A DNA stretch of 64,000 bases from Campylobacter showae (GCF_900573985.1 NZ_UWOK01000002.1:235758-299757), one strand, 5' to 3'; positions 53,692-63,159 are shown, numbered from the stretch's first letter. The notes: generated from the letters alone by a model not told the origin. Made by a program: numbers and translations.

Positions 53692-55788
53692 TTAAAAACT
53701 ATACCTTACGCCAAGCCCGAATCTCCTCGGATCGTTTAGCTGCACCAGCCCGTAACCGTTGCCGCCCATATACGCCGTCACGTAGGTTTTATCCGTGACG
53801 TTGGTAGCAAAGGCATAAATATCGAAGTCTTTAAAACGATACCCGAGCCTAAGATCAAGCGTGACCCACGAGCCTTGTTTTAGTAAATTTTGCGCGTCAA
53901 AATACGTAGCGCCGGCAGCTAACAGATCCGCGCGGGCGTAAACTCCGCTGGGATGAACGTATGAAACGCCCAAATTTGCGTTAAACGCTGGGGTATTTTC
54001 TATCTTTTTGCCTACGGCGTTAGGATACTGCGAATTTTGCTTGTATTTGGTTTTATTTATGCCAAGAGCGCCGCTTATCTCAAGCTCGCTACTAGCCTGA
54101 TAGGTCGCTTCAAGCTCGATGCCGTCAGATTTTGCCTTACCGCCGTTTGCCGTGACGTATTGCGTGGAGTTTATTATCTTATACATATGGATGTCTTTTA
54201 TGTCCATATGAAAAAGCGTAGCGGCAAATTTTAGCCTATCCTCAAATGCGTTTCCGCGAAGTCCAAGCTCATAGTTATCGCTCGTTTGAGGGCCGAATTT
54301 GTTTTCGTCTCTCCCTCCAAAGCCGGCGAAGTAGTTATATCCGCCCGCCAAATATCCTTGCGAGTAGTTTGCAAAAACGCTCAAATCGTCGTTTAAGCGG
54401 TAAATAAGCCCTATTTTAGGTAAAAATTTAGTCCAGCTCGCGCTATCTCTAAACTCGTAATCAACCAGCCCAAACATCGGTAGCTGATGCGAATAAGTAG
54501 TCTTTTCGTCGATTTTTTTATCGATTTTTTGATATCTACCGCCAAGGCTAAGCGTAAGGTCTTGAATAAATTCGTAATTAACCTGCCCAAACGCCGCTGC
54601 CGTAGTGGCTTTCATGTTTGAGGGCGTATCTTTTTTTAGCTTTATCATCGGCGTTAAATACTGCTCCCCGCCAAGGTGCGAGTATCTGGTCTTTTCGCGT
54701 TCGAAATATACTCCGCCGATCCATTTAAATTTGCCCGCGTCCGAGTTTGAAATTTTAAATTCCTGAGTTAGCGTGTCTATTTTTAGATTTTGAAACTGCA
54801 CGGCCTCGATATATTGGGATAAATTTGCAAAATCAGAGTCCCAAAGGCTATCGCTGGTTGATTTTTTATGCGTAGTAATAGAGCTAAATTTCGCCGCGTT
54901 AAATTCGTAGTCAAACGCTAAAGCCTGCGAAAAGGACTTTTGTTTATTCGTCGTCGGTAGGTCGGAGTTTGCGTGTTTTGCTTTTTGTCTGCTCATACCG
55001 TAAAATATTTCCGAATCGCTAGCTCCGGCGCCCGAGCCTCCCCTAAAAAAGTCGCTACCATCTTTATCGTGCGCTAGCGTTAGCCTTGCCGTTAGCCTAT
55101 CGGTAGGCTTTGCGGTTAGAGCTGCGCTAAATCTATGCCCTACGCTTTTAGAGGCCTTATCGTCGCCGTTAAATTCGTTTTTGATCCAGCCGTCGTCGCT
55201 TTTTGCCGCACCGCTCAGGCTTAAAAATAGCTTATCGTCTATGAGCGCGCCGTTTGCGTCGAAATTTGACGAGATGTAGTTATAGCTGCCGTATTCTGCG
55301 CCTATACCGCCGCTCCATTTATTTTGCGGCTGCTTTGAGATCACGTTTATGACGCCGCCGATGCTATCTTTGCCGTATAGCGCCGCCTGTGGTCCGCGCA
55401 AAATTTCTATCCGCTCGACGTTGGTTAAAAACGCGTCGTATCTGCCGTAGGTGCTACTAGTCGGTATCCCGTCGATATAGACGGTAACGGGGTTTGAGTT
55501 GGTAAATTCCGACTGATTTACGCCGCGAAAATTTACGCGAGTTTTATTTACGTAAAGCGATTCGTGCATATTAGGGATCTGCCTGATGGCGTCTTTTACG
55601 GACTTGATATGTTTTTGTTCGATCTCGTTTTCATCCATGACGCTGATGCTTTGAGCCACGTCTTTGATGTTTTCTTCCATTTTATTTGCCGAAACCGTTA
55701 CTTCTTTTAAGCTAACGTTAGAAGCCGCATTTAGCGCGCAAGCTGCCGTAACCGACAACAATACCGTAAATCTAGGGATACTTTTCAT
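53692..55788 (-). CDS. TonB-dependent receptor 3 (FyuA-like)
   Basis: 698 aa. Signal peptide to LNAAS, TonB box region LKEVTVSANKMEENIKDV, plug with VNFRGVNQSEFTNSNPVTVY, VERIEILRGPQAALYGKDSI, then a barrel ending RFGLGVRYSF. The IEQKHIKSVKDAIRQIPN start and PVTVYIDGIP are like FyuA/pesticin-type receptors. Heads an operon with two fused ABC subunits and a hydrolase, opposite an AraC regulator, the same order as the yersiniabactin uptake genes. Ligand not determined. Confidence 0.85.
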   Translation of the reverse strand: MKSIPRFTVLLSVTAACALNAASNVSLKEVTVSANKMEENIKDVAQSISVMDENEIEQKHIKSVKDAIRQIPNMHESLYVNKTRVNFRGVNQSEFTNSNPVTVYIDGIPTSSTYGRYDAFLTNVERIEILRGPQAALYGKDSIGGVINVISKQPQNKWSGGIGAEYGSYNYISSNFDANGALIDDKLFLSLSGAAKSDDGWIKNEFNGDDKASKSVGHRFSAALTAKPTDRLTARLTLAHDKDGSDFFRGGSGAGASDSEIFYGMSRQKAKHANSDLPTTNKQKSFSQALAFDYEFNAAKFSSITTHKKSTSDSLWDSDFANLSQYIEAVQFQNLKIDTLTQEFKISNSDAGKFKWIGGVYFEREKTRYSHLGGEQYLTPMIKLKKDTPSNMKATTAAAFGQVNYEFIQDLTLSLGGRYQKIDKKIDEKTTYSHQLPMFGLVDYEFRDSASWTKFLPKIGLIYRLNDDLSVFANYSQGYLAGGYNYFAGFGGRDENKFGPQTSDNYELGLRGNAFEDRLKFAATLFHMDIKDIHMYKIINSTQYVTANGGKAKSDGIELEATYQASSELEISGALGINKTKYKQNSQYPNAVGKKIENTPAFNANLGVSYVHPSGVYARADLLAAGATYFDAQNLLKQGSWVTLDLRLGYRFKDFDIYAFATNVTDKTYVTAYMGGNGYGLVQLNDPRRFGLGVRYSF

Positions 55789-55840
55789 TTTTATTCCTCT
55801 TTGTAAAAAGTTTATTTTAAAGAGCCATTTTATATAATTC

Positions 55841-55853
55841 GATAATAATTATC
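55841..55853. promoter_or_regulatory. Fur box in the divergent promoter region
   Basis: GATAATAATTATC is a palindrome close to the GATAAT-based Fur consensus and lies between the receptor and araC-type starts. Iron-loaded Fur should repress both directions. Confidence 0.65.
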
Positions 55854-55902
55854 AAGCATTTTTTATCCCAATCGGGATTATTTTTTGCGGCAGAGGAATT
55901 TT

Positions 55903-56850
55903 ATGTCAAAGATCGTCGAGATGAACAAATTTATCGCCAAATGGCAAGAGGAGCTAAATCTAAAAAGCTACAAATTTGCGGGCGAATTCGACTTTGAGTG
56001 TAGCGATTTTAGGGCTAACGTCGAGCAGTTTAATTTACCATCCGGATTTAGCTATTGCGGTTCAGGTATCGAATTTAGAGACGATACGGCGATGCATACC
56101 TTTCACGAGGAGGATTATTGTTTTTTGTGGTTTAATACGGGAGATAACCTAATCGAGCTAAAAGACCTGCGAACGGGCAAATGCGTAAATTTTGCTCCAA
56201 ACACCGTCCTAATCGGTAAAACTATTAAAAATTTCGAAGGCGCTTTAAAATATCAAGGCGGTAAAAAATACTCAAACCAGTGCATCCCCGTAAGCAAAAC
56301 GGCCGCCTTGGGACTGGATATATTTAGCGGACTTGAGGATGATAAATTTAGCTCCAGAAGCGTAACAATAAATTTGCGCCAAAGGCTTGTGCTGCGCGAA
56401 CTGGCTGCTTCGCGCTTGTATTGCGGGCGATTAAGGGAGATATTCGTAGAATCTAAAATTTTGGATTTAGTTTGCAAAAGCTCGCCGTCCAAGCCAGATA
56501 AAAGCGAATTTGACGAGGCAAATTTGTGCGAACACGACATAAAATCCATATATAAGGCAAGAGAGCGGCTGCTTTGCGATCTGCGAAATCCACCCACCAT
56601 CAAAGAGCTCTCCCGCGCTTGCGCTATAAATGAATTTAAGCTCAAAAAAGGGTTTAAAGAAATTTTCGGCACTACTATCTACGCAGCGCTGCAAAACGAA
56701 AGGCTTAAAATCGCCAAAGAACTACTTTTAAGCGGAGATATCAACGTGTCCGAAGCGGCAAATATCGTCGGATATAAAAGCCTCGGGCACTTCGGACAGG
56801 CTTTTAAGAGCTATTACGGGGCGTTACCTACGCAGATCAAAAAGCGATAA
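55903..56850 (+). CDS. AraC-family activator of siderophore uptake (YbtA/PchR-like)
   Basis: 315 aa from ATG 55903 with CAGAGGAA upstream. The N-terminal 200 residues (ANVEQFNLPSGFSYCGSGIE, HTFHEEDYCFLWF) form the ligand-sensing part. The C-terminus has two helix-turn-helices: TIKELSRACAINEFKLKKGF and VSEAANIVGYKSLGHFGQAF, ending SYYGALPTQIKKR. YbtA/PchR types turn on their receptor operon when the ferric siderophore has entered the cell. Divergent placement fits. Confidence 0.88.
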   Translation: MSKIVEMNKFIAKWQEELNLKSYKFAGEFDFECSDFRANVEQFNLPSGFSYCGSGIEFRDDTAMHTFHEEDYCFLWFNTGDNLIELKDLRTGKCVNFAPNTVLIGKTIKNFEGALKYQGGKKYSNQCIPVSKTAALGLDIFSGLEDDKFSSRSVTINLRQRLVLRELAASRLYCGRLREIFVESKILDLVCKSSPSKPDKSEFDEANLCEHDIKSIYKARERLLCDLRNPPTIKELSRACAINEFKLKKGFKEIFGTTIYAALQNERLKIAKELLLSGDINVSEAANIVGYKSLGHFGQAFKSYYGALPTQIKKR

Positions 56851-57056
56851 TTTATGCGGTTTTTAAGTCACCAAGCTCGCATATTTTATTTTTACCTTGC
56901 TTAAGGCTTTTTATTTTAATCTGGATGATTAACGCTATGGACAATAATCCATAGTATGACAGCACTATTTATCTACTCTTATGAAGGCCCAGTTCATATG
57001 TTCTTGTTTTTGCTCAAAACGGTTGCCATTAAAGTACTTATTGAGATTATAAACTT
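56851..57056. other. Intergenic before the tRNA fragment
   Basis: About 200 bp. No gene and no 5' half of a tRNA (no GTCACGG acceptor strand) is present. Confidence 0.4.
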
Positions 57057-57106
57057 CTGGCTCAGTAAGCCGGGGGTCGGGAGTTCAAGTCTCCCCCGTG
57101 ACACCA
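57057..57106 (+). tRNA. 3' half of a tRNA gene (att-like scar)
   Basis: From the anticodon arm on: CTGGC and GCCGG stem, 5-nt variable loop, T-arm GGGAG-TTCAAGT-CTCCC, acceptor strand CCGTGAC, discriminator A and CCA. The 5' half with GTCACGG is absent upstream. A 3' tRNA half with encoded CCA is what remains at one end of an integrated island, since integrases recombine within tRNA 3' ends. Amino acid not assignable. Confidence 0.7.
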
Positions 57107-57124
57107 AAACACCCTATTTTAGGC

Positions 57125-57150
57125 ATCGGAAAAGTTTCTTCCGATCTTTC
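57125..57150 (+). terminator. Hairpin after the tRNA fragment
   Basis: ATCGGAA pairs with TTCCGAT around AAGTTTC, followed by CTTTCCCTTT. Probably carried over from the original tRNA transcript end. Confidence 0.55.
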
Positions 57151-57164
57151 CCTTTCTTTAATAG

Positions 57165-57196
57165 AGTGGAACACTTTGATAAAAAAGTGGAACACT
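57165..57196. repeat. Two direct copies of AGTGGAACACT
   Basis: Copies start at 57165 and 57186, 21 bp apart, each with AGTG...CACT symmetry. Two helical turns apart and next to the att-like scar, they may be binding sites of an integrase or excisionase now lost. Confidence 0.45.
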
Positions 57197-57213
57197 ATCT
57201 CAAAAAAGTTTAA

Positions 57214-57517
57214 AATCATATCATGCCTTTGCTTCATAAACAATGAAAAACGGTAAAAAATAAAAATATTTTGCCACAGCCAAGCAATCTAATAGTTTTA
57301 TTTGGTACCGACAAATTATGTGGCTATTTTTAAATATAATGATACTTTTACAATGGATGCAAGGGCTTGCAGTTTATATTTTGTAGGTTTAGATTAACTT
57401 TTTTAGAAGTTCGTAGGATAAAAGCTTTAGGGTAGTTTTAGCCTGAACTATCGTCAGAACCCCCTAAGCTACTGCGGATTATAATACAATCAATATAAAA
57501 AAGCACTTAGGAAGTAG
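57214..57517. other. Intergenic
   Basis: About 300 bp, AT-rich; no gene recognised. Promoter of the HEPN-type gene expected at its right end (TATAATACAAT near 57480). Confidence 0.35.
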
Positions 57518-58264
57518 ATGTTTAACATAGTCCAAAGCCAGTATGAAAAAATATGCGATATATTTAAACAAGGCTACGATGGCTTTATGGATCACGAATT
57601 TGAGGCCAGAATAAAAAGAGCGATATCGGTATTGCATTTTAAATATTTACTTGGAGCCTGCAAAGAAGCTAACGCCGTATTGCCAAAAACAGACCTAAAC
57701 AACCTCAATCTATTTGATTTAATAATTTCAATCTACAATAAAAGACGTAGAACCCATCAGGCCAAGTTTTTCTTACTGCACTGTTTTGAGAGCGGACTTC
57801 GTAGCACTCTAGCCATCAACTTTTCAAATTTATACAACCAAGACGCCGATGATTGGTTCTTTAAAACAGATAAGCCTGAGCTTGGAAGGATATTAAATAT
57901 AGTAAAAAGGCGTTGCAAAAATGAAGACCTACAAAATCTAGGAACATTTGGCATATTCGATAAATTTTATATGATAGACCTAGAAGAGCTAAGCGATGAA
58001 TATTGGCACACAATAGAGCACATCTTTGCAAGCACGAGAGAATACAAGTCCCAAATACTTCCGGCTTACGGACGCCAACACCTAATAACCAAAATAGGGC
58101 AAATAAGAAAAGCTAGAAATGAAATATACCACAATAATCCTACAAAGATAAAATTCGCAAAAGATTTGGAAATATTGCTTTTACGAATGGGTTACAATTT
58201 ACAAGATGCTATCGGCGGCTGCGATTTTAGAGGCGATATCAAGCTACAATACAAATATGATTAG
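57518..58264 (+). CDS. HEPN-motif protein, possible RNase
   Basis: 248 aa, mostly helical. RKARNEIYHNNP near 216-227 contains R-x4-H (RNEIYH), the metal-free RNase motif of HEPN domains, in the setting typical of Abi-like/Swt1-type members. The rest (LNLFDLIISIYNKRRRTHQA, FESGLRSTLAINFSNLY) is unrecognised. No partner antitoxin is adjacent. HEPN proteins of this size often act in abortive phage defence; location at an island edge fits. Activity is inferred from the motif. Confidence 0.6.
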   Translation: MFNIVQSQYEKICDIFKQGYDGFMDHEFEARIKRAISVLHFKYLLGACKEANAVLPKTDLNNLNLFDLIISIYNKRRRTHQAKFFLLHCFESGLRSTLAINFSNLYNQDADDWFFKTDKPELGRILNIVKRRCKNEDLQNLGTFGIFDKFYMIDLEELSDEYWHTIEHIFASTREYKSQILPAYGRQHLITKIGQIRKARNEIYHNNPTKIKFAKDLEILLLRMGYNLQDAIGGCDFRGDIKLQYKYD

Positions 58265-58314
58265 AATTATACAGCCCATAAAGACCATAATAATCATGCA
58301 AGCCTACAAAAAAG

Positions 58315-58480
58315 CTAAATTTGCCATTTTCGCAGATCTGCAGAACCTACTATACCAGCTTGCGTAACTTCATCCAAGTTGTCCGCTTTTTGTTCGTATA
58401 GGTACTTGCCCCGTAAGCACTCGATCCGCCAAGCTCGGCGAAATATTTATTTAAAATGCTTTTTAAACCCTTACTCGCGC
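58315..58480 (-). pseudogene. Frameshifted gene remnant
   Basis: Minus-strand frame KSILNKYFAELGGSSAYGAS continues, after a 1-nt shift, as KADNLDEVTQAGIVGSADL with a stop at 58315. Tail of an unrecognised gene between the HEPN protein and the secreted-protein family. Confidence 0.4.
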
Positions 58481-58494
58481 ATGGATTTTGGGCA

Positions 58495-59595
58495 TTATGC
58501 GATAATATCCGTCTTGCCAATCTTGCCCACTTTGCGCAGTATTTCCATTATATCCGTCCCTTTTTCGTGTTCGGCTTTCAGGAAATTTTCAAAGAATTCA
58601 CGCTTTATATCCTTATAAACATAGGTTTTGCTTTTGCTAGTAGCCTGGATAGGTTTAAATTTATTCTCTTCGGGCGTTTCTTTAGGAGCTTGATCGCTTA
58701 CTGCACTTTCTTTTAGGGCTATATTTTGCAGTATGTCTGCGATATTCTCGCCTTTGTTAAATGCATCTTTTAAGAAATTTAAAAACTCTTTTTTAGTTGC
58801 TTCATCTGCGTAGCTCACCTGTTTTACCATCTCTTGTCCCCAAAAGACCGCAGGCCGTTTCCCTGATATCTGGTCAAAATTTAACTTACCGTCTTTGAGC
58901 GAGATTTTGACCTTTGCATTCTCTCCTAGTATCTTTTCGGCGGCAAATTCGAGCCATTTATCTTTAAATTTATCTATGTCCATATCGGAGTCGAGCAAGT
59001 CGGTGATCTCTCTCAGCATAACAAATCCCGGCATAAATCCAGTTCCTACGCCGCCTAAATCCGTGCGAACATCGTCAACGTTTAAGTTTTTATATCCGGC
59101 TAGTCCTTCGTTCGCCGCTAAAGCTTTAGTACTGTCTATAAATTTTTTTAGCTCGGTAGCTTTTTCTTTGTCGATACTCGGATCAAGTCCGTTTATTTTA
59201 CCCCAGACGCTGATTTTATCGTCCTTGGTGTAGCCGCTTAGCGAAAATATCCTCCTTATAGCTACTGGCTCGTTCGGATTTAGACCAAGCTCTTTACGCC
59301 AGCTATCTTCAAACTTTTCAAACCCCATTTTTATTCCCAGCCATTTGCTTAAGTTTTTACCCGTTAGCTTCCCTGGATCGACATTTTCCGCCCAAATTTT
59401 GAGCTGATCTCGGTCTAGTTTTTCTGGATCAAGAGCGTCATAATCAATATGTCCTGTTAAATTCGGCTGTGCAATCGCCAAATTAGAAGCTTGATTTGCC
59501 GCCTCTTTTTCCTCATGCGTCTTTAAATTTTGCCCATGAGAGCTACTAAAATCATAATTTACGTTTGCGCCAAATCCGTTTACACCGCTTATCAT
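58495..59595 (-). CDS. Secreted-type protein family member A (366 aa)
   Basis: No signal peptide. Contains KISVWGKINGLDPSID (about 128-143), a block shared as xWGKxxGxD in the neighbouring members. Its last 53 residues (FKPIQATSKSKTYVYKDIKR to GKIGKTDIIA) are nearly the same as the end of the 274-aa member. N-terminal serine/asparagine-rich leader (MISGVNGFGANVNYDFSSSH) resembles substrates of the flagellar export apparatus. Last gene of the tandem set. Function unknown. Confidence 0.6.
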   Translation of the reverse strand: MISGVNGFGANVNYDFSSSHGQNLKTHEEKEAANQASNLAIAQPNLTGHIDYDALDPEKLDRDQLKIWAENVDPGKLTGKNLSKWLGIKMGFEKFEDSWRKELGLNPNEPVAIRRIFSLSGYTKDDKISVWGKINGLDPSIDKEKATELKKFIDSTKALAANEGLAGYKNLNVDDVRTDLGGVGTGFMPGFVMLREITDLLDSDMDIDKFKDKWLEFAAEKILGENAKVKISLKDGKLNFDQISGKRPAVFWGQEMVKQVSYADEATKKEFLNFLKDAFNKGENIADILQNIALKESAVSDQAPKETPEENKFKPIQATSKSKTYVYKDIKREFFENFLKAEHEKGTDIMEILRKVGKIGKTDIIA

Positions 59596-59605
59596 ATTAA
59601 TCCTT

Positions 59606-60808
59606 TTAAGCCTTTATATCCACACCCTTAGCGTTAAATTTCATCATCGCCTCAAGTTCTTCTAAATTTTTTCTAGCATTTTGCTCTAGCTCTTTGTCGT
59701 ATTTTCTATTTTTACCCAGCATCTTTTGCGTTCGCTTTTCTTGCTCGATTAGCTTTTCTAGGCGTTTTTGAGCCTCTTTCATATCCTCTTGCATTATTTC
59801 AAAGAGGCTTTTTGATTCTTTGCCGTCGGAAGTTATGTTAGAGTTGCCGCTCAAGGCAGTGCTACCGGGTAAAAGCGACTCTTGCATTTTTTGAAACGTT
59901 AGTACATATTCTCGGTAATCCTTGCTAAGCCCGTCAAGCTCGCTTCCTTTGATGCCGTAGATGTTGCGCGAATCAATAAAGGCGTCCAGCTTTTGTCTGT
60001 ATTCTTTGCCGCTTATGCTTTTGTCATAACCTTGCATTTTGCCCCAAACCGTAGTTTCGCCCTCTCGTACGTCTAAATTTGAGTTTATTACGGCTGCTAT
60101 CAAGCCTCCTTTGGTTATACTACCGTCAGGGTTGGTGTATCTTTCGCCGTGAGGATTTACAAACACGCTCACGTTTTCGCTCTCTTTGCCGCCGTTATTA
60201 TTATCAAAGATATTGGTTGACGGCTTATATTGCGGCGTTGTTGTTAACGCATGATATGAGCTATTAAAAAATAGCGTTTCCATATTGGTTTTTCCAGACT
60301 TATCGTTAAAGGCGCTACGTGCCGACGCATAGTCGTAGATGTTTTTATTTACTTTAGTTACTTTTAGACTTGATTTCTCGTACTCGTATCCTTGAGGAAA
60401 TTTAGCGAGGTCTTCTTTAGTAAAGCTCTCTTTTGAGTTTAGTAGCTCGTCGCCCGCTACTTGGGAGAGAATTTTATATGCATTACCAACGGTTTTTGCT
60501 ATGTCGATTTTTGAAAACATTTTATTAAATACAATAGCCTTATCATTTACGTTCACAAGCGATTTTAAGGTATCTGAGTGGATTTTGTAGTACTTTGGGA
60601 TACCTGCGGCTTCGTTAAATTCGGACGTAAAATATCCGTCCTCATCGACTTTATAGCCTAAAACTTCGTTAAATTTGTGCTCGACCGTATCCGGCTGCGA
60701 GATTTCATTTTGTTTCAAAATCTCAGTTTTTGAGCCATGCTTAACATTTACGTTTAGGGAAAAACTTTGTCTAGAAAAAGCGGAATAGTTGTTAAGAGCG
60801 TTTATCAT
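59606..60808 (-). CDS. Secreted-type protein, Cj0814-like (400 aa)
   Basis: N-terminus MINALNNYSAFSRQSF lacks a Sec signal. The GYKVDEDGYFTSEFNEAAGIP and YKIHSDTLKSLVNVNDKA blocks are shared with the 355-aa member. TVWGKMQGYDKS and FIDSRNIYG link it to the other two. The C-terminus is a coiled coil (EAQKRLEKLIEQEKRTQKML). I associate this pattern with Campylobacter Cj0814-type flagellum-dependent secreted proteins from memory; unverified. 10 nt before the next gene. Confidence 0.6.
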   Translation of the reverse strand: MINALNNYSAFSRQSFSLNVNVKHGSKTEILKQNEISQPDTVEHKFNEVLGYKVDEDGYFTSEFNEAAGIPKYYKIHSDTLKSLVNVNDKAIVFNKMFSKIDIAKTVGNAYKILSQVAGDELLNSKESFTKEDLAKFPQGYEYEKSSLKVTKVNKNIYDYASARSAFNDKSGKTNMETLFFNSSYHALTTTPQYKPSTNIFDNNNGGKESENVSVFVNPHGERYTNPDGSITKGGLIAAVINSNLDVREGETTVWGKMQGYDKSISGKEYRQKLDAFIDSRNIYGIKGSELDGLSKDYREYVLTFQKMQESLLPGSTALSGNSNITSDGKESKSLFEIMQEDMKEAQKRLEKLIEQEKRTQKMLGKNRKYDKELEQNARKNLEELEAMMKFNAKGVDIKA

Positions 60809-60817
60809 ATTAATCCT

Positions 60818-61642
60818 TTATGCTTTTACGTCAAATTTGCCTAGTTTTGCTAGTTGATTTAAAATCTCCGTTATATCCGTCCCCTTTTCTCGCTCGGCTT
60901 TTAGGAAATTTTCAAAGAATTCTCGCCTGATATCCTTATTCTCGTAGGTTTTGCTTTTACTAGTGGCTTGGATGGGTTTAAATTTGGCTTCTCTATTTTG
61001 CTTGGCTAAATTTGCGTTATATTCTTCGAGTTCTTTGCGCATTTGCTCGTTCATCTCTTTGCGAGCTTTCATAGTCTTTTCGACATCTTCCGCATAGAGT
61101 TTTTTAAAATCTTCTATACTAATGTCGGCTCTATGCATTAAACTATCTCCAAAGTCGCTCATGGCGGCTCCTTCTGGCAAAGAGTCTCTAAATGCGTTTA
61201 GTTCCTCTTGCTCCTGCTTGGTTCCAAATCCTAAAATTTTACCCCAAATCGTCGGTTTGCTGTCTCTGGAGTTACTCATCAGCATCCACATATAGGTTTG
61301 CAGATTGGCGTCGATGATGTCTTCTTTGCTCTCAGGCTCTTTTTGTCCTATACCGCGCAGCTCTTCGGCCGTATATTTTTTGGATAATATGCCGTCTATC
61401 TTATCAATCGTCTTTGTTATCCAGTTTTCGTCGCTTTTGTCTATCTCGATAGCATCTTTTACGATTTCTATGATAGTTTTACTTCTGTATTCTTGCAGTT
61501 CTTTTTGGATTTCTTCTTTGCTTTTTGAAGCTTGCATTTGCTCGTTCGCCAAATTCGTTTTAGCGGTTTTATCTGCAGGAGTTAAATTTGACTTGAAATT
61601 TGCCGTAGAAATATTTAAATTTGAGCCGCTTATCATTTTCAA
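60818..61642 (-). CDS. Secreted-type protein family member B (274 aa)
   Basis: Polar N-terminus (MKMISGSNLNISTANFKSNL) without Sec signal. PTIWGKILGFGTKQEQEELN carries the family WGK motif, and the last 53 residues match member A (FKPIQATSKSKTYENKDIRR). The middle is helical and charged. ATG at 61642 with AAAGGATTG upstream. Confidence 0.6.
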   Translation of the reverse strand: MKMISGSNLNISTANFKSNLTPADKTAKTNLANEQMQASKSKEEIQKELQEYRSKTIIEIVKDAIEIDKSDENWITKTIDKIDGILSKKYTAEELRGIGQKEPESKEDIIDANLQTYMWMLMSNSRDSKPTIWGKILGFGTKQEQEELNAFRDSLPEGAAMSDFGDSLMHRADISIEDFKKLYAEDVEKTMKARKEMNEQMRKELEEYNANLAKQNREAKFKPIQATSKSKTYENKDIRREFFENFLKAEREKGTDITEILNQLAKLGKFDVKA

Positions 61643-61721
61643 TCCTTTAAGACTATATCGGATAAAAAGGACTTTTCTTTAGCATAAACCAAGAAGCCAA
61701 TTGTACTAATAAAATATCAGG

Positions 61722-62789
61722 CTAGATATTCGTTTTTCCTTTAGGGCGGACGGTTTCTTTTTGAAACGCCTCCAGCCTTAGTGCCAGTTTATCCACTATG
61801 CTATCGGGCGTTTCGTTCTTATGTAGACTCACAAGCCCGTCCCCTAGAACTTTCTTTAAAAATTCCTTTATGATTTTGGTATTTTTTAGAAAATCGGATA
61901 TGGTTATGGGCATATCGTCAAAGCTTTGGCTTCTCATATCTTGCGCATATGTTTGGACTTGATCCGTCAGCCTAGTTTCCCCGCTATCGCTCGCTATGGG
62001 CGGGAAGCCTTTTAGAAACTGCATAAATACGCCCTCTCTGGCGTATCCGCCCTCTTTTTCGTAGACCGACGTATCGGGGTTAAAGCTAAAGCCGTCTTTT
62101 TCCTGCAAATTTGACGAGCCTAGAGTAGAAAAATTTAAAAGATATACGCTAAGGCTAACTCCGTATTTTTTAATATCGCTTGAGAGTTCGCCGGCGTTTT
62201 GTAGCTGAGTTTGAGTACTATAGACGTTTGATACGGCAAATAGGCTAACGTCTTTTAAAAAATTACTCTTGCCAAACGGTTTTTGATTGATATTTACGCT
62301 AAAGCCCTTGGGTAGCTCTTCTAAGTCGCTTTGGCTATACGTTTCTTTGCCTTCAGGGGCGACTGTGTTAAACAGCTTGTAGTATTGTTTCACCGTGTCG
62401 GCTACGTCGATATTTTCAAAGGGCTTTTGATCCGGCGAGGGCGTAAACAAATAAGCCTTATTGTTAAACCTGACTATCTCGTCGATAGAGCTTTTATGGA
62501 TTTTGAAATTTTCGGGAAGCCCGGCTGCTTTGTTGAAGTCGCTACCCATATAGCCAGAATTATCCACCGAGTATCCGTAAGCCAAATTTGAGCCGAATTT
62601 TAACGAGTTTAAATTATGATCTTGCGTGGCGCTTGACGTCAGATCGTATGTTTTAAATGCGGCGGTCTCAGTTGTGCCGCTGCTCTGAATAAGATTTGCG
62701 AAGCTAACGTCCTGCATTTTGGCTTGCTTCTTTTCTTGAGCTTTGGATAGTATCGACGAATAATTTATCTTAGCGGCGGAGACGTTCAC
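61722..62789 (-). CDS. Secreted-type protein, Cj0814-like (355 aa)
   Basis: N-terminus VNVSAAKINYSSILSKAQEK from a GTG, no Sec signal. YGYSVDNSGYMGSDFNKAAG and LPENFKIHKSSIDEIVRFNN match the 400-aa member; PDTSVYEKEGGYAREGVFMQ and FLKGF are matched by the decayed copy at the window end. First intact gene of the set; AAGGATAAGTC lies before the start. Likely exported through the flagellar apparatus, by analogy only. Confidence 0.62.
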   Translation of the reverse strand: MNVSAAKINYSSILSKAQEKKQAKMQDVSFANLIQSSGTTETAAFKTYDLTSSATQDHNLNSLKFGSNLAYGYSVDNSGYMGSDFNKAAGLPENFKIHKSSIDEIVRFNNKAYLFTPSPDQKPFENIDVADTVKQYYKLFNTVAPEGKETYSQSDLEELPKGFSVNINQKPFGKSNFLKDVSLFAVSNVYSTQTQLQNAGELSSDIKKYGVSLSVYLLNFSTLGSSNLQEKDGFSFNPDTSVYEKEGGYAREGVFMQFLKGFPPIASDSGETRLTDQVQTYAQDMRSQSFDDMPITISDFLKNTKIIKEFLKKVLGDGLVSLHKNETPDSIVDKLALRLEAFQKETVRPKGKTNI

Positions 62790-63159
62790 GACTTATCCTT
62801 ATTAAAAATAAATTTAAAGAAGGATAAGCAAAATTTATTCCTTTATAATCCGTAGTTTTCTCTCAAATGCCCCTATTATATCAAGGCTTGATGCTAGAGA
62901 GTACATTATTATGTTTGATTTAGCACAAATTATTTTGCCTCATTCCAAATAACAAGATTGTCGTTTATGCTGAGACTTGGACAAGTATTATATATTTGCG
63001 CCACAAGGACCCAAAAGAGACAAAATTATAATACTTCTAGGCTCTATCTGCTTTAATTTATAAATATTGGATCTGAGGCAAAGTATAACTTCTAACAACA
63101 CAGAAGCTATTATCATTTGAAGCGTTTCTTATATTATAGCGTATTTTTAATTTTAGTTT
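62790..63159. other. Intergenic upstream of the secreted-protein set
   Basis: About 370 bp. On the minus strand TTGATATAAT lies roughly 80 nt before the GTG start and is a plausible -10 region. No gene. Confidence 0.35.

Noticed and set aside
57165..57196. Possible sigma54 promoters (TGGAAC-like)
   Set aside because: The GC element at the right spacing is missing in both copies; the symmetric repeat explanation fits better.
56956..57213. 85-aa open frame across the tRNA fragment
   Set aside because: Overlaps the tRNA 3' half, terminator and repeats; not a protein gene.
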